A stretch of DNA of 19,847 bases from Synergistaceae bacterium UBA5560 (lineage in GTDB: Bacteria; Synergistota; Synergistia; Synergistales; Aminiphilaceae), in contig DIMS01000033.1 in NCBI GenBank assembly GCA_002425685.1, forward strand, positions 29,614 through 49,460, in the 5' to 3' direction. The notes under the pieces were generated by a model. It did not search any database. It saw nothing but the letters and a program-made list of their open reading frames with translations, and was not told the origin of the DNA. Position 1 is the stretch's first letter. Every line of letters begins with the position of its first letter. Position numbers and translations under genes: made by a program. Below are positions 10,056 to 17,503 of this stretch, piece after piece.

Positions 10056-10196
10056 AGGAGCCTCCTTCCGCGTCGCGGCACCGTCCGACATGTCCTCCCG
10101 AGCCGCGACAGCCCTGCCGCTGACCGCAGGGAGAGAGACAGCACCCCCCGCGGCCAGCGGACGTCGTTTCTTCTCCGGAAGGACCGACGGCGACGT

Positions 10197-11084
10197 CTAT
10201 TCCTTCACGACAAGCTGCAGGGGAACGGGAATGAACTCCGGAAGCGCCTCCCCTCCGAGGAACGCCACGGCCTTCTCCACCCCCATGGCACCCATGAGGG
10301 CAGGTTGCTGCGCCACCGTGGCGGCGAGCTTGCCGTCCTTCACCGCCGCCACGGCATCGTTCACCGCGTCGAAGCCTACGAAGACGATGCCCTTCCGTCC
10401 CGCGGCCTCTGCGGCGGCGATGGCACCGAGGATCATCTCGTCATTGTGGGCGAAGACGCCCGCAATGTCCGGCTGGGCCTGCAGAATGTTCTCGAAGACC
10501 TTGAGCCCCTTGTCGCGGCTGAAATCCGCCGCCTGGGCAGCAACGATCTTGATGCCCGGGAAGGCTGCAACGGCGTCGTTGAATCCCTTGCCTCGATCGC
10601 GGGCCGCGGAGGTTCCGGGAATGCCCACGAGTTCCACTACATTGCCCTTCTCTTCAAGGGTCTTGGCGAGGAATTCTCCGGCCATCTTTCCCCCTGCCTC
10701 ATTGTCGCTCGCGATATGGCAGACGACCTTGCCTCCCGAGGCGCCCCGGTCGATGGTGAACACGGGAATACCCGCCTCGTTCGCCTTGAGAATCGAGGGC
10801 GTCACCGCATCGGAATCGGTGGGATTGACGAGAATGGCATCCACCTTCTTCTGGATCAGATCCTCCATGGCAGCGGTCATCTTCGCCGAATCGTCCTGGG
10901 CATCGAGCACCACAAGTTTCACTCCTGCCGTCCCCGCCGCTCCCTCGGCACCCTGTTTGAGACTCACAAAGAAGGGATTGTTCAACGTGGAGATCACGAG
11001 ACTGAGTGTTTTCTCCGCCGCCGCAGCGGGCAGTGCGGTAAGCAGGACCACCACGAACACCGCGAGAAGTTTCCTGAACATCAT
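10197..11084 (-). CDS. rbsB: D-ribose-binding periplasmic protein
   Basis: A 295-residue binding protein, nearly the length of E. coli RbsB. A signal peptide (MFRKLL, a Val/Leu core, PAAAA) occupies about residues 1-23. The mature protein keeps the known ribose-pocket elements in order: LNNPFF (two Phe), NPTDSDAV (Asn), TIDRGAS (Asp-Arg), AARDRGKGF (Arg), ADFSRDKGL (Phe), FAHNDEMILGA (Asn), VGFDAVNDA (Asp) and ATVAQQPALMG (Gln). I recall these positions from E. coli RbsB; their joint conservation makes ribose the likely ligand. AGGAGG lies 5 bases before the ATG at 11084 and 8 before a second ATG at 11081, so the start is ambiguous by one residue. It follows the rbsC-type gene, the reverse of nothing unusual except that no ATPase gene accompanies the pair. 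Confidence 0.95.
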   Translation of the reverse strand: MMFRKLLAVFVVVLLTALPAAAAEKTLSLVISTLNNPFFVSLKQGAEGAAGTAGVKLVVLDAQDDSAKMTAAMEDLIQKKVDAILVNPTDSDAVTPSILKANEAGIPVFTIDRGASGGKVVCHIASDNEAGGKMAGEFLAKTLEEKGNVVELVGIPGTSAARDRGKGFNDAVAAFPGIKIVAAQAADFSRDKGLKVFENILQAQPDIAGVFAHNDEMILGAIAAAEAAGRKGIVFVGFDAVNDAVAAVKDGKLAATVAQQPALMGAMGVEKAVAFLGGEALPEFIPVPLQLVVKE

Positions 11085-11216
11085 CGACACCTCCTCAAAG
11101 ATTTTTGCGGACATTGCCTCCGCCCGCGCCACTCCACCCGAAACACCTTCCGGACATTCCCCCGGAGAGACTCGACGCAGGACGCGCCGCAGCGTCCCTT
11201 CCGCTCCGGGTTGCCG

Positions 11217-12167
11217 TCATCCCGCCGCCCGGCTCCTTCGTCCCAGGCTTCCGTAGGCCACGAGAGCCGCCGCGATGACCACCCCCTTCACGACCTGCTC
11301 GGAGAAGGGATTGACGTTGAGGAGATTCATTCCGTTCTCCAGCACACCCATGATGAGCACACCCACTATCGTTCCGGCGAGTGTCCCCTGCCCCCCGGAA
11401 AAACTCGTACCCCCGAGGACCACCCCGGCAATGGCGCCGAACTCATAGCCGAGACCGGCGCTGGGTTGGGCCGAATCCAGGCGGCCCACGAGCACGAGGC
11501 CCGCGAGAGCGGCGAGTGTGCCGCTCAGGACATAGGCCTTTGCTACCGTTCCAGGCACATCGATGCCCGACCCCCAGGCGGCGACGGAATTGGACCCCAC
11601 GCTGCGCACGCGCTCACCCCAGGGACAACGCTCCAAAAGGACGAAAACCGCGAGAAAGGCGAGCGCAAAAAGCAGTACCGGCACGGGCACACCTCCGAAA
11701 CGTCCCGTTCCGGGAAACCGAAACAGGGCGCCAAAACCGGTGAGAGGCGCACCTCCCGTGTAGAGAAGGGCGAGTCCCCGGGCGAACCCCATCATCCCCA
11801 GGGTGACGATGAAAGGCGGCAGACGGAGCCGGGCGATTCCGAAACCGTTGCACCACCCCAGGCCAGCTCCCCCCGCGAGGGCGCAGCACCAGGCGAGCGG
11901 CGCTGCGACTCCCGCCTTCGCCGCCGACGCGGCGAAAAGGACCGACAGGGCGAGGATGCTCCCCACGGAGAGGTCGATTCCCCCCGTGAGGATCACCACG
12001 GTCATTCCCAGGGAGATGATGCCGATGATGGAGGACTGACGCAGCACGTTCAACAGGTTCGTCCCCGTGAAAAAGCGCGGTTCCATGGCTCCGACGGCGA
12101 GCATGAGCCCACCGAGGAGCAGGAGAAGCAGCGTTCGCGATCCGGGACGCCACGGCAGGGAGGGCAT
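11217..12167 (-). CDS. rbsC: Ribose ABC transporter permease
   Basis: A 316-residue membrane protein of the RbsC family, close to the usual length. ILTGGIDLSVGS is at residues 60-70, LRQSSIIGIISLGMTVVIL just before it is very RbsC-like, and VVLGGTSFSGGQGTLAGT with the LENGMNLLNVN helix closes the protein. It lies between rbsD (15 bases upstream) and rbsB, so it is assigned to ribose uptake by context as well as family. The Shine-Dalgarno sequence before the ATG at 12167 is weak (GCGGA), so coupling to translation of rbsD is likely. In most rbs operons rbsA is next to rbsC; here it is missing, and a downstream ATPase of the locus or one encoded elsewhere must be used. Confidence 0.92.
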   Translation of the reverse strand: MPSLPWRPGSRTLLLLLLGGLMLAVGAMEPRFFTGTNLLNVLRQSSIIGIISLGMTVVILTGGIDLSVGSILALSVLFAASAAKAGVAAPLAWCCALAGGAGLGWCNGFGIARLRLPPFIVTLGMMGFARGLALLYTGGAPLTGFGALFRFPGTGRFGGVPVPVLLFALAFLAVFVLLERCPWGERVRSVGSNSVAAWGSGIDVPGTVAKAYVLSGTLAALAGLVLVGRLDSAQPSAGLGYEFGAIAGVVLGGTSFSGGQGTLAGTIVGVLIMGVLENGMNLLNVNPFSEQVVKGVVIAAALVAYGSLGRRSRAAG

Positions 12168-12182
12168 GGTTTCCGCGGGGCC

Positions 12183-12578
12183 TCAGAAGGGAACGCCGCA
12201 ACGGAGAAGCACGTTCGCGTAGGGAGTGAACTCTCCGGTACGGACCACGAAGCGCACCTCTTCGAGACGGGCTTTGAACGCCTCGTGAGGAATACGTTCC
12301 TGGGGGAGCCCCCGGAAAAGGTCCTCGAAACGCTGCACCAGATGCGGACTCTTTTCCTCCGCCTCCTCGGCCCAACAGACCTCTTCCAGGGCAACCTCCT
12401 GGAGCACTGTCTTCAGCACGTCGAAGAAAGGGGGCTTGCCCGGCGCATAGGCCAGGTCGATCCTCGGCACATTCCGCGGAAGGGGGAGCCCCGCGTCAGC
12501 GATGCAGATCAGATCACGATGACCGCAGGACGCGATCTGAAACGCCAGTTCCGGATGGAGCAGACCACCACATTTCAT
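12183..12578 (-). CDS. rbsD: D-ribose pyranase
   Basis: A 131-residue cytoplasmic enzyme that interconverts beta-pyranose and beta-furanose forms of ribose so that ribokinase can use it. Recognisable family features are SCGHRDLICIADAGLPLP near the N-terminus and the closing TGEFTPYANVLLRCGVPF. The catalytic and binding residues I remember for B. subtilis RbsD all fall at the same numbers: His20, Asp28, His98, Tyr120 and Asn122. The ATG at 12578 has GGAGGAGG 8 bases upstream; in-frame ATGs further upstream would add sequence absent from the family. The gap to rbsK is 117 bases and to rbsC 15 bases, which places it in the same operon. Confidence 0.96.
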   Translation of the reverse strand: MKCGGLLHPELAFQIASCGHRDLICIADAGLPLPRNVPRIDLAYAPGKPPFFDVLKTVLQEVALEEVCWAEEAEEKSPHLVQRFEDLFRGLPQERIPHEAFKARLEEVRFVVRTGEFTPYANVLLRCGVPF

Positions 12579-12695
12579 TCTCTTTTCCTCCTCCATGTTC
12601 CCTCTCCGCTCTCGCTTCGAAACCTCCGCCGCAACCGGGCTTGCATCCACCCCCGGAGGCCCCGCCGACTCTTCGCCCGAAAGGGGTGCAAGGAC

Positions 12696-13646
12696 TCATT
12701 TCCCGGCGGAAATCCACGCCGTTTCGCCGGCGGCATCTGCGAGAAGCCGTTCCACCTCTTCACGGCGAGGCAGGCTCGGCTGAGCACCGAGACGAAGACA
12801 TGCACAGGCTCCCGCGCCGGTTCCGAAGCGAACGGCCTCAGCGAGCGACCCGCCCTCGGCGAGCGTCACCGCGAGAGCCGCCACGAAGGCATCTCCCGCC
12901 CCGGTACTGTCCACGGCGGTGATCCTCGGCGGTGAGATGGCAAGATGGGCCGGGCGCTCTCCGTAGCCGACCCTCTCGAAAAGAAAGGCCCCATCCTTCC
13001 CGGCGGTGACCACCACGGCGCCCACGCCTCTGTCGAGTGCGGCAAGGGCGCCTTCCAGGAGATCCTCCGTCCCGGAAAACTGGGCCAGTTCGATGCGGTT
13101 CGGCACGAAAAGATCCGTCAGCGTCAGGACTTCCTCGGAAAGCGGTGTCCAGGGAGCGGGGTTGAGAATGGTGCGCACGCCCTTCTCGCGGGCGAGGCGA
13201 AGCCCTTCGAGGACCGTTTCGGGGGGGACTTCGAGCTGGAAGAGTGCGCAGGAGGCATCGGCGAAAAGAGGTGCGGCATTCCGCACGTCCGACGGAGAAA
13301 GCAGAGCATTGGCTCCCGGAGCGATGGCGATGGCGTTGTCACCTTCGACGACGAAAATGGAGGCGACCCCCGTGGAAGAACCGGGAGAGACGAGAAGGTG
13401 CTCCACATGGACGCCCTCTTGTTCCAGAGCGAGGCGGAGCGTTCCGCCGAAAGCGTCGTCGCCCACGCGGCCCACCATGCCGACGAAGGCGCCGAGCCGG
13501 GCCGCGGCAACCGCCTGGTTCGCCCCCTTGCCTCCGGAGGCAGTGACGAAGGGGCCCGCGGCGAGCGTCTCTCCGAGGACGGGCAGGCGGGGCGCCTGCA
13601 TGACCAGATCCATGTTGACCGAACCGACGACCACGATACGGGACAT
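12696..13646 (-). CDS. rbsK: Ribokinase
   Basis: A 316-residue PfkB-family kinase that phosphorylates D-ribose to ribose 5-phosphate. The N-terminal sugar-binding strand VVVGSVNMDLV is followed by the first family signature GGKGANQAVAAARLG (residues 38-52). NPAPWTPLS and VPNRIEL stand at the phosphate/Mg region, VTAGKDGA binds nucleotide, and DSTGAGDAF (246-254) holds the anion hole and the catalytic base Asp252. The ATG at 13646 follows AAGGAAGTGAG. A longer open frame continues upstream across the promoter and operator and opposite the lacI gene; it is not protein-like and is excluded. It is the first gene after the divergent regulatory region and so the likely head of the whole leftward operon. 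Confidence 0.96.
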   Translation of the reverse strand: MSRIVVVGSVNMDLVMQAPRLPVLGETLAAGPFVTASGGKGANQAVAAARLGAFVGMVGRVGDDAFGGTLRLALEQEGVHVEHLLVSPGSSTGVASIFVVEGDNAIAIAPGANALLSPSDVRNAAPLFADASCALFQLEVPPETVLEGLRLAREKGVRTILNPAPWTPLSEEVLTLTDLFVPNRIELAQFSGTEDLLEGALAALDRGVGAVVVTAGKDGAFLFERVGYGERPAHLAISPPRITAVDSTGAGDAFVAALAVTLAEGGSLAEAVRFGTGAGACACLRLGAQPSLPRREEVERLLADAAGETAWISAGK

Positions 13647-13727
13647 GGGACTCACTTCCTTCGCGCCCTTTGCCGCAACAAAGCCGCCGCGGAAAAGAAC
13701 GCCGGAGTTTGACGAATCGTTTTGCGA

Positions 13728-13757
13728 ATTGTAGCATGAGCGCAAACGTTTGCGCAA
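13728..13757 (-). promoter_or_regulatory. Promoter of the rbsK operon
   Basis: On the minus strand an extended -10 (TGC then TACAAT, hexamer at 13728-13733) is preceded after 18 bases by TTGCGC at 13752-13757 as a partial -35. Transcription would begin near 13721, about 75 bases before rbsK. The -35 lies in the middle of the palindromic operator, so a bound LacI-family protein would block polymerase. Confidence 0.6.
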
Positions 13758-13769
13758 ACGTTTGCGCTC
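13738..13769. promoter_or_regulatory. Double LacI/RbsR-type operator, perfect 32-bp palindrome
   Basis: Two copies of GCGCAAACGTTTGCGC (13740-13755 and 13752-13767) overlap by GCGC, with centres 12 bases apart; with flanking GA and TC the whole 32-base stretch is its own reverse complement. Each copy is an ideal CG-centred LacI-family site, close to the known PurR and RbsR operator types. It lies between the divergent rbsK and lacI-family genes and covers the rbsK -35. By symmetry TTGCGC is also offered as a -35 toward the regulator gene, but I see only a weak -10 (near 13785) on that side. Confidence 0.88.
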
Positions 13770-13868
13770 CGAAAAACACTCTCTTTCACAAGCAAAGAAA
13801 AAGGAAGGAGACGGAATGGAAATGGAAACCGAAGGAACCGATCTTCGCGCAAATGGAGGAGACGCTCT

Positions 13869-14870
13869 ATGGCGACCATGAAGGATGTGGCCCGCAGGGC
13901 CGGCGTCTCGGTGACCACCGTCTCGCATGTGCTGAACGAAACTCGTCCCGTCCGCGAGGAGGCGCGCCGTCGCGTCCTGGACGCGCTGGAAGCACTCTCC
14001 TACAGACGGAACGCCCTCGCACGGAGTCTTCGGAAAAAGCGATCCTCCACCATCGGCCTGATTCTCCCCGACGTGACGAATCCTTTTTTCGCGGAGATCG
14101 CCCGCAGCATCGCCGACGCGGCGGAAAGCGAAGGATATTCGGTGATCGTCTGCAACTCCGACGGCAGACGGAACAGCGAGGATTCCTTTCTGGGCATGCT
14201 GTCGGAAAAACGTGCCGACGGGGTGATTCTTATCGAGACGGGACCTCCGAGAGGCGACACTTCGGCTCTCGAAAACGGCGGTCCGCCCCTGGTGACCGTA
14301 GATCGCTCCCTTCCCGGTGCGAACGTGGATTCGGTACGCATCGACAACGCTCTGGGAGGACGCCGGGCCGCACGACATCTTCTGGATCTCGGGCACCGGC
14401 ATCTGGCCTGCATTGCCGGCCCGTCCCACGTGACTCCCAGCGGGGAGCGCGTGACGGGTTTCCGGGAAGAGCTTTGCGAGCGGGGATTCTCCCTTCCGGA
14501 GGAACGAATCCGCCGAGGAACCTTTCAGCCCGAGAGCGGGTATGACATCACCCGGCGTTTCTTCGAAGAGGACTCCCGCCTCACGGCAATCTTCGCCTGC
14601 AACGACCTCATGGCCTTCGGCGCCGTCCGGGCCGCCGCGGACCTGGGCAAGCGCGTCCCGGACGATCTCTCCGTCCTCGGATTCGACGACATCCGGCTGG
14701 CCTCGTTCTTCAATCCGCCCCTCACCACCGTGGCCCAGCCCCGCCAGGAAATGGGGGCACTGGCGGTACGGCTTCTGCTGGAGCGCATGGCCGATCCCGC
14801 ACTTTCTCCCCGCCACCTCGTCCTCGAAACACGCCTGGTACTCCGCTCTTCCACGGCGCCTCCTCCATGA
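13869..14870 (+). CDS. rbsR: LacI-family transcriptional regulator, probable ribose repressor
   Basis: A 333-residue DNA-binding repressor. MATMKDVARRAGVSVTTVSHVLN (residues 1-23) is the helix-turn-helix and is nearly the same as in E. coli RbsR and PurR; the hinge helix NALARSLRKK carries Leu54, the minor-groove intercalating residue of this family. The effector domain starts at TIGLILPDVTNPFF and continues with VTVDRSLPG, RAARHLLDLGHRHLACIAGP, FACNDLMAFGAV and VLGFDDIRLASFFNPPLTTV, as in RbsR-like proteins. The ATG at 13869 follows GGAGGAG at 13855-13861. It is divergent from rbsK with the double palindrome between them, so it should repress the operon and respond to ribose or a product. 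The symbol is inferred from similarity and context; a PurR-like effector is the main alternative. Confidence 0.88.
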   Translation: MATMKDVARRAGVSVTTVSHVLNETRPVREEARRRVLDALEALSYRRNALARSLRKKRSSTIGLILPDVTNPFFAEIARSIADAAESEGYSVIVCNSDGRRNSEDSFLGMLSEKRADGVILIETGPPRGDTSALENGGPPLVTVDRSLPGANVDSVRIDNALGGRRAARHLLDLGHRHLACIAGPSHVTPSGERVTGFREELCERGFSLPEERIRRGTFQPESGYDITRRFFEEDSRLTAIFACNDLMAFGAVRAAADLGKRVPDDLSVLGFDDIRLASFFNPPLTTVAQPRQEMGALAVRLLLERMADPALSPRHLVLETRLVLRSSTAPPP

Positions 14871-14901
14871 CCGGCAACGCCCTCCGCCGGAGCGTCTTTT
14901 T
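14871..14901 (+). terminator. Likely terminator after the lacI-family gene
   Basis: Just after the stop codon a GC-rich stem (for example CCGGC at 14871-14875 with GCCGG at 14886-14890, or ACGC..TCC with GGAGCGT) is followed by TCTTTTT at 14895-14901. The stem is imperfect. A second GC-rich hairpin (CCCGGGGA with TCCCCTCGGG) follows at about 14910-14930. Confidence 0.5.
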
Positions 14902-15010
14902 CCCCAACACCCGGGGATCATCCCCTCGGGACATTCGGCTGAAGGCGGAACGCCCGAAGGCCCACTCCGAAACAAAAGCGTGAACGTCGCATCTCCATGA
15001 GCCGCCCCCG

Positions 15011-15065
15011 AAAAAAGCGGCGCGGCGGAGATTCTCCGACGGGGCGGAGAAAAACGCCCCATCGG
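15011..15065 (-). terminator. Likely terminator after htpG
   Basis: Arms at 15036-15046 and 15055-15065 pair over 11 bases in minus-strand RNA with one G-U wobble, around an 8-base loop. A smaller hairpin (CGGAGAATCTCCG) and a run of six T on the minus strand (15011-15016) come next. It begins 43 bases after the htpG stop. The T run is not directly against the main stem, hence moderate confidence. Confidence 0.45.
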
Positions 15066-15107
15066 GAACCGCCGCCGCAAACGCGCCTCCGGAGCGACGA
15101 AAAATGC

Positions 15108-17054
15108 TTACTCTTCCCGACGCGCCTCCTCCAGATTCCGGGCGAGAAGTTCCGCCACGAGGCGGGCGAAACGCGCCGGATCCGGGAGCGCCCCCCCTTC
15201 GGCGAGAAGTGCCTGCCCATAGAGCAGTTCCGGAAAATCCCCCAGAGATCCCCCTTCGGTGAAACGCCGCTGAAGCCGCTCCAGCACAGGGTGAGCCGGG
15301 TTCACCTCCAGGATTCGCTTCAGTTTCGGAACCGCCTGTCCCATCTGCCGCAGGAGCTGCTCCATCTGGGGCGTCATGGAGTGAGTCTCCCCCACCAGGC
15401 ACGCCGGCGAGGCGGTGAGGCGCGTCGACAAACGCACCGACGAGACCTCGTCCTTCAAGTGCTCCGCAAGAGCTTTCAGAAGCGGTTCGAAGGCATCCTC
15501 CCGCTCCTTCGCCCCCTCCCGCTCCTTTTCCTCCGGGGCATCCAGGTCGGCCGCGCCCTTCGCCACGGACTTCAGAGGCTTGTCCCGATAGGTCTCCACG
15601 ACGCCGGTCCAGAAGTCGTCCACGGGATCGTCGAGGAGGAGCACTTCGAATCCCCGATCGCAGAAAACCTCGAGATGCGGCGAGTTGCGCAGCGTCTCCA
15701 GCGTGCCTCCGGAGAGAGAATACACCGCCTTCTGTTCGGGTTTCATGCCCTCCAGATATTCGTCGAGAGTGATCCACTCCCGGGTGGTGGTCCGGAAAAG
15801 CGCCAGGGAAAGCAGGGTCTCCCGGTTCCGCTCGTCGGCAAAGATACCCTCCTTGAGGACCTTGCCGAATTCCTTCCAGAAGGTGACGTAGGTCTCGCGC
15901 TTTCCGTCCCGGAGACGCTTCAGTTCGTCCAGAACCTTTCTCGTGAGACTCTTGCGGATCACCGCGATCCGCCGGTCCTGCTGGAGAATCTCCCGGGAGA
16001 TGTTGAGCGGAAGGTCCTCCGCGTCCACCACCCCCCTGAGAAAGCGCAGATACTCGGGAATCAGCTCCTTGCAGTCCTGCATGATGAAGACCCGTTTCAC
16101 GTAAAGCTGAATTCCCCGGTCCCCCTCGCGAAGGAAGAGATCCATGGGAGCCTTCGAGGGGAGATAGAGCAACGCCCGGAAGGTGGTCGCCCCTTCCGCG
16201 CTGTAGACGATGTGCGTTAGCGGCTCCGCCCAATCCTTGCTCACGTGGGCGTAGAATTCCCTGTACTCCTCCTCGGTGACCTCCGACTCGGGACGGGACC
16301 AGATGGCTTTCATGGAGTTGAGCACCTCGTCCTTCGTGCCCTCCTCCTTGCCTTCCTTGTCGAAATGCCGCACTTCCATATGGATCGGATAGGCCACAAA
16401 ATCCGAATACTTGCGGACGATTCCGCGAATCGTCCACTCGTCGGCGACGTCCTCGCCGGATGCGCGTTCCCAGGGGCGGAGCCCCTCGTCGTCATCTCCC
16501 TCGTTCTCGATGGGCTTGAGATGGAGCGTCACCGTGGTGCCGCAGGTGTCGCGGTATCCTTCCTCAATGGTGTACGTACCGTCCCCGGAGGATCTCCAGA
16601 GCCACGCCGCGTCCTCTCCGGCCTTTCGGGTCAACACCTCCACCGAATCGGCCACCATGAAGGACGAATAGAAACCCACGCCGAACTGACCGATGAGTTC
16701 CGGCGTCAGCGTCTCCTTTCGCTCGGCCATGTACTGCAGAAATTCTCTCGTCCCCGACTTGGCGATGGTACCGAGGTAGGTCACGAGATCCTCCCGGTTC
16801 ATGCCGATGCCGTTGTCGGACACGCGCAGGATCCTCGCGGCTCCGTCCACGGCAATGCGGATGTGGGGATCCGAAAAAGAGGACTGCAGCGCCTCGCTCG
16901 TGAGAGAGGCGACGCGCAGCTTGTCCAGCGCGTCCGACGCGTTGGACACGAGTTCCCGCAGAAAAATTTCCCGATTGGAATAGACGGAGTGGACCATGAG
17001 GTCCAGCAGTTGCTTCCCCTCGCTCTGAAATGAAAATGTCTCTCTCGCCGCCAT
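15108..17054 (-). CDS. htpG: Molecular chaperone HtpG (Hsp90)
   Basis: A 648-residue cytosolic ATP-dependent chaperone, slightly longer than E. coli HtpG. The N-terminal GHKL ATPase domain shows Glu34 and Asn38 in [12 protein letters not shown], Asp80 in VSDNGIGM, and the lid/Gly motif [16 protein letters not shown] (121-136). The middle domain has the [12 protein letters not shown] strand and [13 protein letters not shown], whose Arg contacts the ATP gamma-phosphate in the family. The C-terminal dimerisation region (about 510-640) is acidic and basic by turns, with the conserved [16 protein letters not shown]. The ATG at 17054 has GGAGG 12 bases upstream, a long but usable spacing; an ATG nearer to it (17065) is in another frame. 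It stands alone between convergent lacI and divergent gntR genes. Confidence 0.97.
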
Positions 17055-17166
17055 GGTCGCACCATGCCTCCTTCAATGTTTCAAAAAACCACAGATGCGG
17101 CGCCTTCTCTCCAAAGGCACCTTCCGATCCCTTCCTCCGGACGAAACGTCCTCTTCTCGGAAAGGA

Positions 17167-17189
17167 AGTATAGATCAAGATAGATCAAA
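17167..17189 (-). promoter_or_regulatory. Possible htpG promoter -10 next to a 10-bp tandem repeat
   Basis: The minus strand has TATACT (complement of 17167-17172) about 110 bases before htpG, with no clear -35. It abuts two direct copies of ATAGATCAA (17170-17178 and 17180-17188 on the plus strand) spaced exactly 10 bases. No CIRCE, HAIR or sigma-32-type sequence is recognisable. Confidence 0.35.
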
Positions 17190-17223
17190 GATAAAGAGTC
17201 TTCTTCAACTTCATCCGCAGACA

Positions 17224-17256
17224 TGTTTGCAAACACCTTTGCCTCCTTGCAAACAC
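17224..17256. repeat. Palindrome TGTTTGCAAACA and a repeated TTGCAAACAC
   Basis: TGTTTGCAAACA (17224-17235) is a perfect 12-base palindrome, and TTGCAAACAC occurs at 17227-17236 and again at 17247-17256, exactly 20 bases (two helical turns) apart. It lies between the divergent htpG and gntR genes, in a 449-base stretch (17055-17503) in which I see no gene. A hairpin of AAACCCTT/AAGGGTTT arms (17310-17330) is also there. Function unknown; the spacing suggests a paired protein-binding site. Confidence 0.45.
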
Positions 17257-17382
17257 GAAGTGTTCTCCCTTCGCTCCGAAACTCGCCGGGCGGAACGATG
17301 TTCTCCGAAAAACCCTTGTGGGAAGGGTTTCCTCAAGCCCCTCGCAGAGAAAACCCCGCGGTTTCAAGCTTCATTTTCCAGG

Positions 17383-17411
17383 TTGACGAAAATGGCTTCT
17401 CTTGATATATC
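17383..17411 (+). promoter_or_regulatory. Promoter of the gntR-family gene
   Basis: TTGACG at 17383-17388, a 17-base spacer and TATATC at 17406-17411, with TG one base before the -10 (extended -10). Transcription should start near 17418, giving a leader of about 86 bases. The operator-like palindrome at 17415-17428 lies directly over the start point. Confidence 0.7.
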
Positions 17412-17414
17412 CAT

Positions 17415-17428
17415 TTTGGGATCCCAAA
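17415..17428. promoter_or_regulatory. Probable GntR operator 1, palindrome TTTGGGATCCCAAA
   Basis: A perfect 14-base palindrome just after the -10 of the gntR promoter. The core TTTTGGGATCC (17414-17424) recurs at 18228-18238 upstream of the deiminase-family gene. This is the position expected for autoregulation by the protein encoded downstream. Binding is inferred from position and recurrence. Confidence 0.7.
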
Positions 17429-17503
17429 GGGTATTCTTTTTTGCATTCGTTTTTTGCGCTCCCGAAACACATGTCCAAGCTCATCTGCCGGAGGGAACGA
17501 ATC

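Noticed and set aside
11180..11197. A 6-bp stem GGACGC/GCGTCC in the rbsC-rbsB gap, considered as a processing or attenuation hairpin.
   Set aside because: It is short, has no T run, and GC-rich DNA gives many such stems by chance.
9441..12935. An open frame of 1164 codons on the plus strand, opposite rbsK, rbsD, rbsC, rbsB and the dehydrogenase gene.
   Set aside because: Its product is a low-complexity Arg/His/Gly/Pro-rich sequence with no domain. It spans several well supported minus-strand genes and their gaps, and it is the expected mirror of strong G/C third-position bias.
13700..13868. The palindromic repeats considered as a CRISPR fragment or mobile-element end.
   Set aside because: There are only two overlapping units and no spacers, and the position between divergent regulator and target promoters explains them as operators.
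12696..15080. The rbsK frame stays open far upstream, to 15080, giving a 794-codon reading.
   Set aside because: The upstream part crosses the promoter and operator and runs antisense to the lacI-family gene. The family start, with a ribosome-binding site, is at 13646.
14722..16437. A 571-codon minus-strand frame overlapping htpG.
   Set aside because: It is out of frame with htpG, Gly/Arg/Ser-rich and without recognisable motifs; it is a shadow of htpG codon bias.
17402..17503. An N-terminal extension of the GntR protein from ATG 17402 or 17471.
   Set aside because: There is no ribosome-binding site, the 17402 codon precedes the predicted transcription start, and the added residues are not like the family.
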